Source of the DNA: Plazaster borealis
Lineage: Eukaryota > Echinodermata > Asteroidea > Forcipulatida > Labidiasteridae
Direction: 5' to 3'
Length of the DNA stretch: 64,000 bases
NCBI GenBank assembly: GCA_021014325.1
Contig: CM037472.1
Location: 37,224,234-37,288,233, forward strand
The notes beneath the pieces are model-generated. The model was not told the origin of the DNA and searched no databases. It was given only the letters and a program-made list of their open reading frames with translations. Shown in pieces: positions 56,401 to 64,000 of the stretch (positions are counted from its first letter, which is position 1; each line of letters starts with the position of its first letter). A program made the translations under genes and the position numbers.

Positions 56401-59400
56401 ATCAGCAAAATTGTTATTCCCTCCTTCAACAACTCCACTGGCTTCCTATTCATGAACGTATCATCTTTAAGTTGTTAACCATCACATATAAATGTTGGAA
56501 CGAAACTGCTCCCCCTTACCTTACTGAACTGATCACCCCTTACCAGCCTAATCGCACACTCATTCCAGCTCAGATACAAGGATTTTCACAAAACCTCAAA
56601 CCAGATACTCTTCATCTTCCAAAGGTTTTTATGCAGCTGCTCCAAACCTTTGGAACAATCTTCCTTATCAAATACGTCATGCCATTTCACTTACTGAATT
56701 CAAAACATCGCTAAAAACTCACCTTTTCCAGACTTATTTTGCTTACTAGGCTATTTATTTTATGTTCAGTCCTTTGCATTGTTGATTGTTGTAATATTTA
56801 TTGTTGTAAAGCGTTGTGGTACCTTTCTGCCTAAGAACGCTATATAAGTGCTTAGATTATTATTATTATTTTTATTATTATTAAATAGCTTGAAAAGAAT
56901 ATTTTTAAAAATGTGTGGATCAGCCATTGTACTGAATACAAATTTGTCCTACTTTTTTGTATAAGGGCAAAATATCATTTCTTTACTGATGTTTGGTTTA
57001 CAGTTTCTGGTTTGTTAGATTTGAAATGAACATATTTTAATTTGGTGTGTTCTTTGTATGTTTGTTGAAATTTGTCATGAACAAACTATAATGAAAATAA
57101 CAACTTCAGAATGACATTTTAATCAATCAAAGGATACAAACAAATTCTTTACCTCTGTTCTGAACGTAGAATTCAATTTATTTACACTACGGCGTTATTG
57201 TTTGCAAATTCAATTTGAGTGTTGTTGGACAAAATGCTCTCAACCTTGTACAACAAACGTTTCTTAGTGGTGTTGACAACCAAAAGAGAGACTTATTGAG
57301 GTTGCTGAATCAGGCATTATTTTACTGGTGGAAGTATGGCCTTTTCAGATTTTTTTAGTTGTGATCTGGGCTTAAAATTTACACTGGACCACAGGCTCGA
57401 GGCCGGTAAGCTCATGACTCGACAAGTCCGGCAGTCTTGTGTTTTTGTTCAAATGTTGACTTTTTCAGTCTGATAAAAATCTTTCAATTCTGTCGAAACA
57501 TTGAAGAATACAAATGAGATAAATCTTCTCTCAGTGCTTGTTCAAATTAAACAGTTCAAATCTTTTCTGACGTCTGGACTGGTGAAAAAACATTTGGTCC
57601 AGTAAACATTTTGAGCTACACAAGCCCTGTAGTCTTGTGGATTTTCTCCCCAAATTCGAGCCCTGCTGATGGTTGGTTTGGCCACTGTTAGGATTGAATA
57701 ATGCTCATTGACTCTTTACACAGATTCACCATGTGCGTGTAGAGCCTCGACTTCATGCTTCATTTGTATTGTATTTATGTATCTGTTTGGATGAAAGTGC
57801 CATTACATTACCGTGACAATACACAACGCTTCTATTCGCTGCTGTCCCCAATTCGAGGCTCTACACGCGAATGGCTGACCGTGCAAGGGGCGAAGGCCGG
57901 GAGTGCTTGTGTGCCTGAACACCACATTCCACTATTATAGATACTCAGCGTGTCCTGGCTGAGCAGTCAAGCACACTTGACTCAAGCTCTGGTGTTTCTG
58001 ATCAGCAGAGTATAGTTCGAGTCCCGGTAGTGACACTTGTGTCCTAAAGCAAGACACTTGACCATTATTGCTTCGTCCTTCGGATGGGACATAGAGAAAT
58101 GTGCGTTGTGCAATGCACGTAAAAGAATCCAGTTACACTTATCGCGAAGAGAAGGGATATGCCCCGGTGTTTCTGGTAGTAGCTGCTGAATGCGCCGCAG
58201 CACCTTGTAACTCCATTAGAAGGTGCTACATAAATGGGTCTCATAATTTAAAACATAGCTATGCTTATCCTGTTAAAAAACAAATAATGAGGGTTTTCAT
58301 ATCTACTCTTAGGTAGTAGATTCTTATCAGAACTAAACAGTCTCCTGATATTTTGAAATCTACTCCGCAGCAGTGATAAACAAGATCCAGATAGTATGCT
58401 TGGCTTTTCAGGGTGTGATACGGGCCATGCAATATAGGTTGATAGCACAACTCTTGTTGCTATGGGTCGACCAATCAGCATCATGGATTCAAGTTTGCTG
58501 GAAGATAATATTAATAATGCCTTTTTCGAGATTAAAATTGCTTAATTAAAAGGGAACTTGAGCTCTCTTCAATATGAGAGTTGTGAACAGCATCAATACA
58601 CACCCTACATGTACGTATGCTTGACAGCGTACAGATTCATAGCAAAAAAAACTAACAACACTCCGATTCTGTTTGTCTATTCACCAGGGGTTTTTCCGTC
58701 GCAGCTTGAAGGATGGAACATCCTATTTCTGCATTGAGGACAAGAAATGCCTTATCACTCCAACTTCCCGTAACGTGTGTCGCTTTTGTCGATACCAAAA
58801 GTGCCTTCAAGTAGGCATGTCTAGAGAGGGTGAGTTGTCAATCCAGGCTCAATTTCATAAAGCTGTCACTCCCGCACCTGCTTGACGCATGGTTTCTTGT
58901 TTCAGTTTCCGTCGGTACTCAGGAACTACAATCCCGGCCAAAATGCTTGGGCCATGTGAAACGAAATATACCCTCCCCTGTTCCCCCCGTTCCCCCGCTC
59001 AATGTTGGTAGGAGTGCAGACCGCGCAATGAGAGCCAATATTGAACGGGGGCCGGGGGCGGGAGCCCAACGAGATAGGGCCGGGATTGTCTGAAATTGTT
59101 GAGCCTGAAAAAATAAAAAAAATAGTACAATATAAAAAAGAAGGCTTTAAACAAATTAAGAATGTGCACACACAATGAACATTCATTGCTTGCAGAGCAG
59201 GAACAAAAAAACACAACCTTTTTGTAGCGGGGCCCGACGAGATATGGCCTGGATTGTAGATCAACCATAACATGGTCAGGTGAACCCAACCCAGATTTAG
59301 CGTGGGCTTTGTCGGCATTGTTGATATTTTCAAAAACATTTATCCAGTGTACGGTCCCCTCTAGTTGGAATACATGTATCTAGGTATTGTCAGCAATGTG

Positions 59401-62400
59401 GTATCACCGCCTTGAGATCACAGTTATTGAAGTCACCTATGTTTAGTTTAACTGAGTCCAGTGATTGTGTGACTAATTGCTGCTGTACAATTGTAAATTG
59501 ATACCTGATGACGTCACCGCTTATGATGGTATACCGCTTATCACCCATGTAATTTCCTCAAACGAAAACCCTGAAAAATATGCACAGATTCAGTCTTTTG
59601 ATATTGAGTTTACACACGTCGAGAGAGGGCGCTGTAACATATCATGAAAGCTTGGGACTCTCTTTAAGATTCAATACAATAACATCAGAGAACACATCAT
59701 AAGAGCTAAAAACACTGCAAAAATAGCATGAGAGCAGTGCACAAATTGTTTAGGTTTTTTCACCACACAGGGCGTATGACTTGGAATAGTGGTGAGTCAA
59801 ACCCCTAATAAATAGCCTCAAGCCTGATTCATTAAAGGCACTGAACACGTTTGGTAATTGTCAAAGACCAGTGTTCTCACTTGGTGTATCCCAACATATC
59901 CATAAAATAACAAGCCTGTGAAAATTTTGCTCAATTGGTCATCAAAGTTGCAAGAAAATGATGAAAGAAATTTGTGTGCTTTCAGATAGAATAATAAAAA
60001 CTTATTTTAGTGAGAAATTACCTCTTTCTCAAAAACTACGTTACTTCAGAGGAAGTCGTTTCTCACAATGTTTTATACTATCAACAGCTCTCTGTTGCTT
60101 GTTACCAAGTAAGTTTTTATGCTTATATATATTTTGAGTAATTACCAAACGTGTACGATGCCTTTAAGGAGTTTGATTGTTTGCTAAGAATTTGAAGATG
60201 TATACATGTAGTCCCATTGTTTTCCCTTTTGTTTACACCATGTAGACTCCTTTGCAAATCGTATTGCATAAACAATATTTTTTATCACCAAAGTAGACCA
60301 GACAAACAAAATAGATTTTCCAACTTGTTGGGGGGGGGGAGGGTGAGTGGGCTTCAAAGAGAAATCCCAGGAATCCGTTTCACACACCAATACTTTGTTA
60401 TCAATGCAAGATGTGGCCACTGTGGTTTCAAAATTATGTAAAAGATTGATTTAAAGTTTTACAATGAATGTGCAGTGGAGACAGGAGCAAGCATTGGAAA
60501 AGGTACACAAATGTTCTTTATCAGTTTGAAGTATTAAAAAGGGAAACTTTTGTATGGCCTCATAATCAAAAGTCATCAAAACTTCAGTATATATTTTTAT
60601 TGTTAAAGGGTCTGTGTACGCTTGGTAATGACTCTGAAAATTAATGGCAATAAAAACTTACTTTGTAAGAAGTACAGCAACTTTGGATAGTAACCCTGGA
60701 CGATATCAAAATTTTTGACTGGCGATATATCGTCAGGTAAATATCGCCGATTATGACGATATATCGCCAAATTTTTCAAGTAAAAAAACGGCCTTATAAA
60801 TGGTTAAAAAATAGCTCAAAACGAGCTCTTAAATAAACGTTGTGGGGATACATGCACGATTCCTGGAAGCTTTACAACTTGAGCAAAACCTTAATCCTAT
60901 TGGTCCGTCCATCTGATCGGTAAAGGCATCTGATAATGTAATGATACTCTTTACTCTCTGTGGATACCGCCTGGTCGGCGGGAACGAGGGGGGAGGGGTG
61001 TTGTTGAGCGATGTCTGATAATGTAATACATGTACTATTTTTACTTTGTGAATACCGCCTGGTCGGCGTACAAAGGAATGGGGGGGGGGTGGGGGCGGGC
61101 GAGGTATGATACATTGTTATTCGTGTGAGGCCTACTATTTTTACTTTATAAATACCGCCTGGTCGGCGTACAAAGGGACGGGGAGGTGGAGGCTGGCTAT
61201 AGTTAATTGGACTGTCTGCAAGGGCTGTCTGTCACTCTACCTGGGGAGTCATTGGTGTGTTTGCGGAACTATTATTTATTTCTTGGCGGGGCTGATGGGG
61301 AGTGGGGATTTTGAAGGAATAAATGTGATAAGCATGGAAGGGGACAATGTTTTAAATGATGCACTGAATTCCAGGATTTTGTTTTGTTAGAATGCTAAAT
61401 GCAGTCATTGCGTGGTATCATTGGACCGTGGAAAAGTGACTAGGGAGATTTTTCACATGTTTTTTTCTTCGGGAAACAGTATATTTTGCGAGGTGTATGA
61501 CCATGTATTTCGAACACCTTTTTATCACTATAAAAATACATTAACTATTAGAACAACAAGCAATCACAGATACAAACAAATTTATCAAGATTAAAACAAT
61601 ACGTTTATTTACAAATGGCAAAGGCCGCAAAATACTCATAACCCTTTTTCAAGTCTCTCTGCCAAATCAGCGAGTGCATGTAAGCTCAGTGCGTTGTAAT
61701 TTTTTGTTTAATTCAAGAAAAAAACAATACGTTTATTAACAAGTGACAAAGGCAGCAAATGTAACCCTTTTCAAGTCCCGCTGCCAATCAGCGAGTGCGT
61801 TTTGTAAGCTCAGTGCATTGTTCATTTTTTATCAAATCAACAAAATTCTAAAGAAAAAAACTAAACACAATACGTTTATTTACAAATGACAAAGACCGCA
61901 AATGTAACCCTTTTCAAGTTTGCTGCCAATCAGCGAGTGCGTTGTGTAACCTCAGTGCGATGATCAATTCTTAATATCAACAACTTTCTCAAAAAAAACT
62001 ACGTTTATTTACAAATGACAAAGGTTATACACATGTACATCAGACGCAGCTGACGGATTACATTTTATAGCCTTCAAAGGGCCGTCTCAGGCAATCTATT
62101 GACATGTGGCACAAAGTTTTCTTATGTTTGCTACGTCTGCGCAAGCAGTTCTGTTGAATTTTTTGAATAATCGACGATATTCTGAGAATATCGTCTTTGT
62201 CATGATATATCAACCAACATCGATATTGACGATATCGTTTTCAATATCGTATCATGACGATATTATCATGATATCGTCCAGGCTTATTGGATAGTATAAA
62301 GGAGAAACCTTTCACTTCGAAGTACTGCGGTTATGGAAAAATATCACTTTTTATCCCCAACAATTTTAATCTGAGAAGCGTTACTGAAGTAACCTTTCTC

Positions 62401-64000
62401 AGATAGTTTGTTCCAATTGCAGATTATTCTTAATGCGTGGACATAACCGCTCCAGATTTTCGGCAATTTCTCAAAAACGCTACCACCTTTTGAAATGAAA
62501 TTTTCACAGGTTAGTTTTATGGTGTATATCTACAACTACAACAGTGCGTTCCAATTACCAAACGTATGCAATCCCTTTAAGTTTGTTGCATGAGTTATAA
62601 TTGTGTCGAGGTTAGCAGATTGAAATGTCAAGTTCTCTTTTGATCTAGTTTCAGTAAAACATTGAAGAACTGCATTAGTTTGGAAAAGCACTCAACAGCT
62701 TGAAACAGCTTGAACAGTTCTTGGTCATGACTATCCAGTAACGTGCATCTGGTTTTAACAAAAAGAACTTGTGTCGTTGTTTTTTAACAGGTATCAAACT
62801 CGGTAGGCATCAGAAGTTTGACGTCTCCGATGCCAAAAGAATGACTCAAGTACCCAATCCAGGTCCAGTGTTTCCACTTGGAACCAGAGTTTCAGCTGCA
62901 GCAGGTATGGAGGACAGCCCTGGAAGTGCTGTAGACGACAGTCAACAATACCCCTTGAGTTTGACCAGCATTGATGGTACATTCAAAACTACCAGCGATC
63001 CCAGTATGGCATTAGATCCCATCTACCAAGACCGGAAAAGCCCCCTCGGTTATAATGTTTCCTCCCCGGGCTCCAGTTCATCCGATGAATTCTACAACTC
63101 CATAGCCAGGCAAGAGAATCCCTGCCCCGTTAACAATCCAACCATTGCTGGAAACATTTCTCCGAACTCGCATGGGTACCAACAGACCGGGGCTTGTCCG
63201 AGTGCTACGGGGGGCACAAAACAACTTGGCAGTCTATCAGCTAATGATGGTCTGCATCCCATGAGCGATTGGCAGTACAGTCTCGGCGTAAATGGCGGCA
63301 CGCATGGTAGGATGCCAAATGGCTCATTTCAGTACAGACCACAAGTGTCTAAACCAACCAACATCTTTGACATCCCAGACGTTCAGAGTAGCCAATCTTA
63401 CAGGCTGCCCGTACAAACAAGCCTAGGTATACAAGCGATGCCAACCCCTTTCAGTGTCAACCCTGTCAAAAGCAAACAATCACTTGCGTCTGGCGGTGGT
63501 GGTGAAAAATCAGAAAACCTGTTTGGATTTTTACCGAGCAAAGAAACGACGCCGACAGAGTTTGCTACCGAACCGCTGCAGAACAAAAAAAGGAACATTG
63601 TAACAGTGGAGGATGATAGTTCTGTTTCATTTGACATGATGGACTCTGATTTTGTTATGAACCTGTCAGAGCAATGCCCTGCAATGACAGTTCCTGAGAT
63701 AAAGCAAGAACAGGCCAGAGGCAGTTGTTGCAACTCCTCCGTGGTAGAGGATCAATCGTCCAACTCCAACGTTAAAAAGAAAGGAACTCCTTCTGTCCCT
63801 TTTCCCAAGACTACCAGCAAGCATCTTCTGAGCGACAGTGAAGAGGATGATGCAAAGAACCCTCCTCAGAGATTCGCTAAGATGTCATCGTCCGGAAGTC
63901 TACATAACCAAGACGAGCAGCCAGAGGAAAGCATGTATGCCTACATCGACCAGACGTACTTCAAGAAGGTCCGGCATCGTTTGGAGACGGGCTGTCACAT
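42624..64000 (+). CDS. nuclear receptor with two DNA-binding domains (2DBD-NR), 5' part, 5 exons, truncated at the window edge
   Basis: Exons 42624-42806, 46524-46668, 51678-51784, 58688-58829, 62791-64000+. They join in frame (phases 0, 1, 0, 1) to 595 codons plus two bases. DBD1: C40-C43-C57-C60 and C77-C83-C93-C96, with P-box CEACKS. DBD2: C124-C127-C141-C144 and C160-C166-C176-C179, with P-box CEGCKG. Spacing of all eight cysteines in each is canonical, including C-x5-C-x9-C-x2-C. Only about 27 residues separate the last Cys of DBD1 from the first of DBD2. After DBD2 comes [14 protein letters not shown], then 400 residues of polar, Ser/Pro/Gln-rich sequence with a SUMO-type IKQE. No ligand-binding domain appears; it should lie downstream. 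Known: receptors with two DBDs were described in schistosomes and molluscs and later in other bilaterians. Expected role: nuclear transcription factor; ligand and target unknown. Confidence 0.95.
42880..43255 (+). mobile_element. MITE family A copy in NR intron 1
   Basis: TTTAAATGCACTGAACATG to GTACGATACCTTTAAA. It carries the perfect 24-bp palindrome aaaaacttcttgcaagaagt ttttt around 43066-43089. A SINE tail abuts its right end. Confidence 0.88.
43256..43682 (-). mobile_element. tRNA-derived SINE (family 1), nearly full, minus strand
   Basis: The minus strand starts tggcgtgtcgtggccgagcg g (A box), has gggttcgagtcccggtcgtg (B box), a body with gtgcattatgcaacacacg on the plus strand, and ends in (ATT)n, seen as ataataataa at 43256. 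Best copy of this family here. Confidence 0.88.
43683..44547. other. NR intron 1, foldback fragment at 43793-43850
   Basis: The actgtgcaagtctcgcgc end of family I is visible. Nothing else recognised. Confidence 0.4.
44548..44692. mobile_element. foldback family I, short copy
   Basis: gtgcaagtctcgcgtgtatt caaac at the left, ttcgaataagcgcgagactt gcac at the right. Confidence 0.75.
45125..45465 (-). mobile_element. MITE family C copy (diverged)
   Basis: Shares gaccgattgaccttaaactt and aggtttgttatttcatgtat with 55776-56123. The ends are worn. A C run lies at 45099-45110. Confidence 0.55.
45535..45934 (+). mobile_element. family E copy
   Basis: caggcctcaaattttacact ggatc to ggtccagtaaacattttgag ctacaagccctg. 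Confidence 0.7.
45935..46432 (-). mobile_element. LINE reverse-transcriptase C-terminus, minus strand
   Basis: The minus strand encodes [60 protein letters not shown] and ALKTHLL. It is a CR1/L2/Rex1-like LINE fragment, 5'-truncated, ending about 90 bases before NR exon 2. Confidence 0.9.
46524..46668 (+). CDS. 2DBD-NR exon 2: second zinc finger of DBD1
   Basis: Acceptor CTCAACAG, then [40 protein letters not shown] and LAAGMCRK; donor GTAAGT at 46669, phase 1. Contains the NR signature C-x2-C-R-Y-Q-K-C. Confidence 0.95.
46985..47325 (+). repeat. interspersed repeat family H, copy 1
   Basis: tggaccgaaaatggc, gaagaaaactggtccctct and ctctcaatacacagct recur at 53262-53470. Confidence 0.65.
47430..47479 (+). 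repeat. (TTTA)n microsatellite
   Basis: About 12 TTTA units. Confidence 0.95.
47709..48083 (-). mobile_element. MITE family A copy in NR intron 2, minus orientation
   Basis: Ends aaagtatcgtacatgtttg and acgtgttcagtgcgtttaa; the central palindrome aaaaacttcttgcaagaagt is intact. Confidence 0.88.
48084..48685. other. NR intron 2, no feature seen
   Basis: Moderately complex sequence without homology I recognise; possible conserved non-coding, untested. Confidence 0.35.
48686..49133. mobile_element. MITE family F, copy 2
   Basis: Ends ggggccgttcacaattatca acatttt and tgacaactgtgaacgaccc; close to the copy at 39676. Confidence 0.85.
49134..49911. other. NR intron 2, low-complexity tracts, no gene seen
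   Basis: A CAAA/ACAA tract at about 49405-49432 and a TTTTA tract at 49492-49530. Nothing else. Confidence 0.4.
49912..50478 (+). repeat. repeat family K copy split by a family A MITE
   Basis: 49912-49998 and 50379-50478 are the two halves of the sequence that is continuous (minus strand) at 33776-33962, apart from short extra bases at the junctions. The insertion is 49999-50378. Confidence 0.75.
49999..50378 (+). mobile_element. MITE family A copy in NR intron 2 (best-preserved)
   Basis: TTAAAGGCACTGAACACG to GTACAGTGCCTTTAA with intact modules. TTAA at both ends. Confidence 0.92.
50773..50969. mobile_element. foldback element (GGGCCCAATTTC family)
   Basis: tgggcccaatttcatagagt and agctctatgaaattgggccc. 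Confidence 0.88.
50970..51677. other. end of NR intron 2, no feature seen
   Basis: Unique-looking AT-rich sequence leading to the exon 3 acceptor. Confidence 0.35.
51678..51784 (+). CDS. 2DBD-NR exon 3: linker and first zinc finger of DBD2
   Basis: Acceptor TATGTTACAG, V completed across the splice, [13 protein letters not shown], then [22 protein letters not shown]. It stops phase 0 after the P-box Lys, the same place as exon 1. The donor is GC, see 51785. Confidence 0.93.
51785..51790 (+). other. GC donor of NR intron 3 (GC-AG intron)
   Basis: The exon/intron junction reads CAAG-GCAAGT, the strong consensus form for GC-AG introns. No GT fits the frame nearby, and the intron ends at 58687 with CACCAG. 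The position equals that of the GT donor of exon 1. Confidence 0.85.
51945..52085 (+). repeat. degenerate tract of gagtaccaagt words
   Basis: The word gagtaccaagt and its partial complement acttgg recur irregularly. T runs follow at 52091-52128. Confidence 0.7.
52362..52503. mobile_element. foldback element, relative of 6303-6444
   Basis: ggggccggtttcacaaagca and ggctctttgtgaaatcgagc are inverted. Confidence 0.75.
52504..53261. other. NR intron 3; truncated foldback at 53130
   Basis: A half copy of the GGGCCCAATTTC family (53130-53261) runs into family H. Nothing else. Confidence 0.4.
53262..53470 (+). repeat. interspersed repeat family H, copy 2
   Basis: Matches 46985-47325 (ttggaccgaaaatggc, ctctcaatacacagct). 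Confidence 0.65.
53471..54689. other. NR intron 3, no gene seen
   Basis: A-run at 53737-53747 and a long T run at 53888-53912. No exon found. Confidence 0.4.
54690..54836 (+). repeat. interspersed repeat family J, copy 2
   Basis: Matches 11367-11505. Confidence 0.75.
55300..55630. mobile_element. foldback element with duplicated left end
   Basis: gtcgtcatgatgatagcagg catg occurs at 55314 and 55398, and its complement (cctgctatgatcatgacaac) at 55590. A cagttatta/agtaactggg pair sits inside. Confidence 0.75.
55776..56123 (-). mobile_element. MITE family C copy
   Basis: TTAAAGGCCCTGTACACTTTTG to CAAAAGTGTACAATACCTTTAA. It is related to family A in layout (termini, aaccaattgagctcaaactt block) but clearly distinct. 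Confidence 0.8.
56395..56884 (+). mobile_element. LINE 3' end (CR1/L2/Rex1-like), plus strand
   Basis: Encodes [20 protein letters not shown] and, after a frameshift, [36 protein letters not shown], stop. The 3' UTR (gaacgctatataagtgctta) ends in (ATT)n at 56858-56884. Confidence 0.9.
56885..57361. other. NR intron 3, no feature seen
   Basis: AT-rich. Confidence 0.4.
57362..57665 (+). mobile_element. family E copy, internally deleted
   Basis: Begins gggcttaaaatttacactgg and ends aaattcgagccctg. Confidence 0.7.
57947..58250 (+). mobile_element. tRNA-derived SINE (family 1), plus strand
   Basis: gtcctggctgagcagtcaag (A box region), agttcgagtcccggtagtga (B box), cttcgtccttcggatgggac. The tail ends at the gtgctacataaatgg block. 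Confidence 0.82.
58251..58687. other. end of NR intron 3
   Basis: AT-rich with the exon 4 acceptor at 58687. No repeat recognised. Confidence 0.35.
58688..58829 (+). CDS. 2DBD-NR exon 4: second zinc finger of DBD2
   Basis: Acceptor TTCACCAG, then [39 protein letters not shown] and LQVGMSRE; donor GTGAGT at 58830, phase 1. Same phase and place as exon 2. It follows the classical GFFRRS pattern, unlike exon 2's SFFIRS. Confidence 0.96.
58929..59091. mobile_element. GC-rich short element with ACAATCCCGGCC ends
   Basis: acaatcccggcc (58929) and ggccgggattgt (59080-59091) are perfect inverted ends. The interior has gttcccccgctcaatgttgg and its partial complement. It starts 100 bases after exon 4. 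Confidence 0.7.
59092..59829. other. NR intron 4, no gene seen
   Basis: A related end, ggcccgacgagatatggcct, occurs at about 59231. Otherwise unremarkable. Confidence 0.4.
59830..60170 (+). mobile_element. MITE family A copy, internally deleted
   Basis: AAAGGCACTGAACACGTTTG to CGTGTACGATGCCTTTAA; it lacks the aaaacacccttgttgtac block and most of the central palindrome. Confidence 0.85.
60171..60603. other. NR intron 4, G run at 60330-60340, no gene seen
   Basis: Nothing recognised. Confidence 0.4.
60945..61180 (+). repeat. three units around aataccgcctggtcggcg inside the hAT element
   Basis: ataccgcctggtcggcg occurs at about 60963, 61051 and 61150. Spacing is 88-99 bp, with G-rich tracts after each. 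Confidence 0.85.
61593..62028 (+). repeat. 3.5 tandem units of ~130 bp inside the hAT element
   Basis: acaatacgtttatttacaaa, tgccaatcagcgagtgcg and gtaacccttttcaagt recur four times, the last truncated. Confidence 0.88.
62582..62790. other. end of NR intron 4
   Basis: Unique sequence ending in the strong acceptor TTTTTTAACAG at 62790. Confidence 0.4.
62791..64000 (+). CDS. 2DBD-NR exon 5: C-terminal extension and long hinge, open to the window edge
   Basis: G completed across the splice, [17 protein letters not shown], then a polar region open for 402 codons to the last base. Visible: [16 protein letters not shown] (basic), an acidic VEDDSS, PEIKQEQ (psi-K-x-E SUMO site, about residue 520), VKKKG, and LSDSEEDD. 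Typical hinges are much shorter. No helix-3 or AF-2 motif of a ligand-binding domain appears, so the exon or gene goes on. Confidence 0.93.

Larger units (their letters stand above)
60691..62286. mobile_element. 1,596-bp hAT-type non-autonomous element with 8-bp TSD
   Basis: Ends TAACCCTGGACGATATC and, inverted, TAAGCCTGGACGATATC. It is flanked by the exact 8-bp duplication ttggatag (60683-60690 and 62287-62294) inside family B. The subterminal regions are rich in gatat/atatcg. No transposase frame seen. Confidence 0.93.
60604..62581 (+). mobile_element. MITE family B copy interrupted by an hAT-type element
   Basis: 60604-60690 and 62287-62581 are the two parts of a family B copy (compare 1857-2250). 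The interruption is 60691-62286. Confidence 0.9.

Overview
This is AT-rich animal DNA with long spliced genes and a dense layer of interspersed repeats. A nuclear receptor with two DNA-binding domains, CR1/L2/Rex1-like LINE tails, tRNA-derived SINEs and many MITE families point to a marine invertebrate. An echinoderm, probably a sea star, fits best. That is inference; nothing in the window proves the species.

Three genes can be supported. (1) At the left edge, minus strand, 364-434 is a first coding exon with a signal peptide and a TATA box; the rest of the gene lies off the left edge. (2) On the minus strand from 23683 down to 9696 is a complete nine-exon gene for a MACROD1/MACROD2-type ADP-ribose hydrolase (macro domain), assembled here from motif matches and consistent splice phases. 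Its sixth exon carries about 300 residues of charged, repetitive sequence inserted inside the macro fold, and its fifth exon is only 21 bases long. (3) On the plus strand from 42624 to the right edge is the 5' part of a nuclear receptor with two consecutive DNA-binding domains. Each domain is built from a pair of exons with identical phases, and one of the introns is GC-AG. The ligand-binding domain is not in the window.

Layout: 1-9.6 kb is the edge gene plus MITEs (a 9-bp-TSD element at 1064, an hAT-type element at 3591). 9.7-23.7 kb is the macro gene, with introns full of LINE, SINE and MITE copies, a 16-bp minisatellite and foldback elements. 24-42 kb has no convincing gene: it holds MITEs, a ~207/221-bp satellite block (27.8-29.2 kb), a decayed THAP-domain fragment, a CRE-like palindrome repeat element, an interstitial telomere-like tract and LINE debris. 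42-64 kb is the nuclear receptor, whose 3.7-6.9 kb introns carry at least four copies of one TTAA-flanked MITE family and a 1.6-kb hAT-type insertion nested in another MITE.

The genes do not form a functional cluster that I can see. The macro protein should remove or bind ADP-ribose on proteins; the receptor should bind DNA through one or both of its zinc-finger modules.
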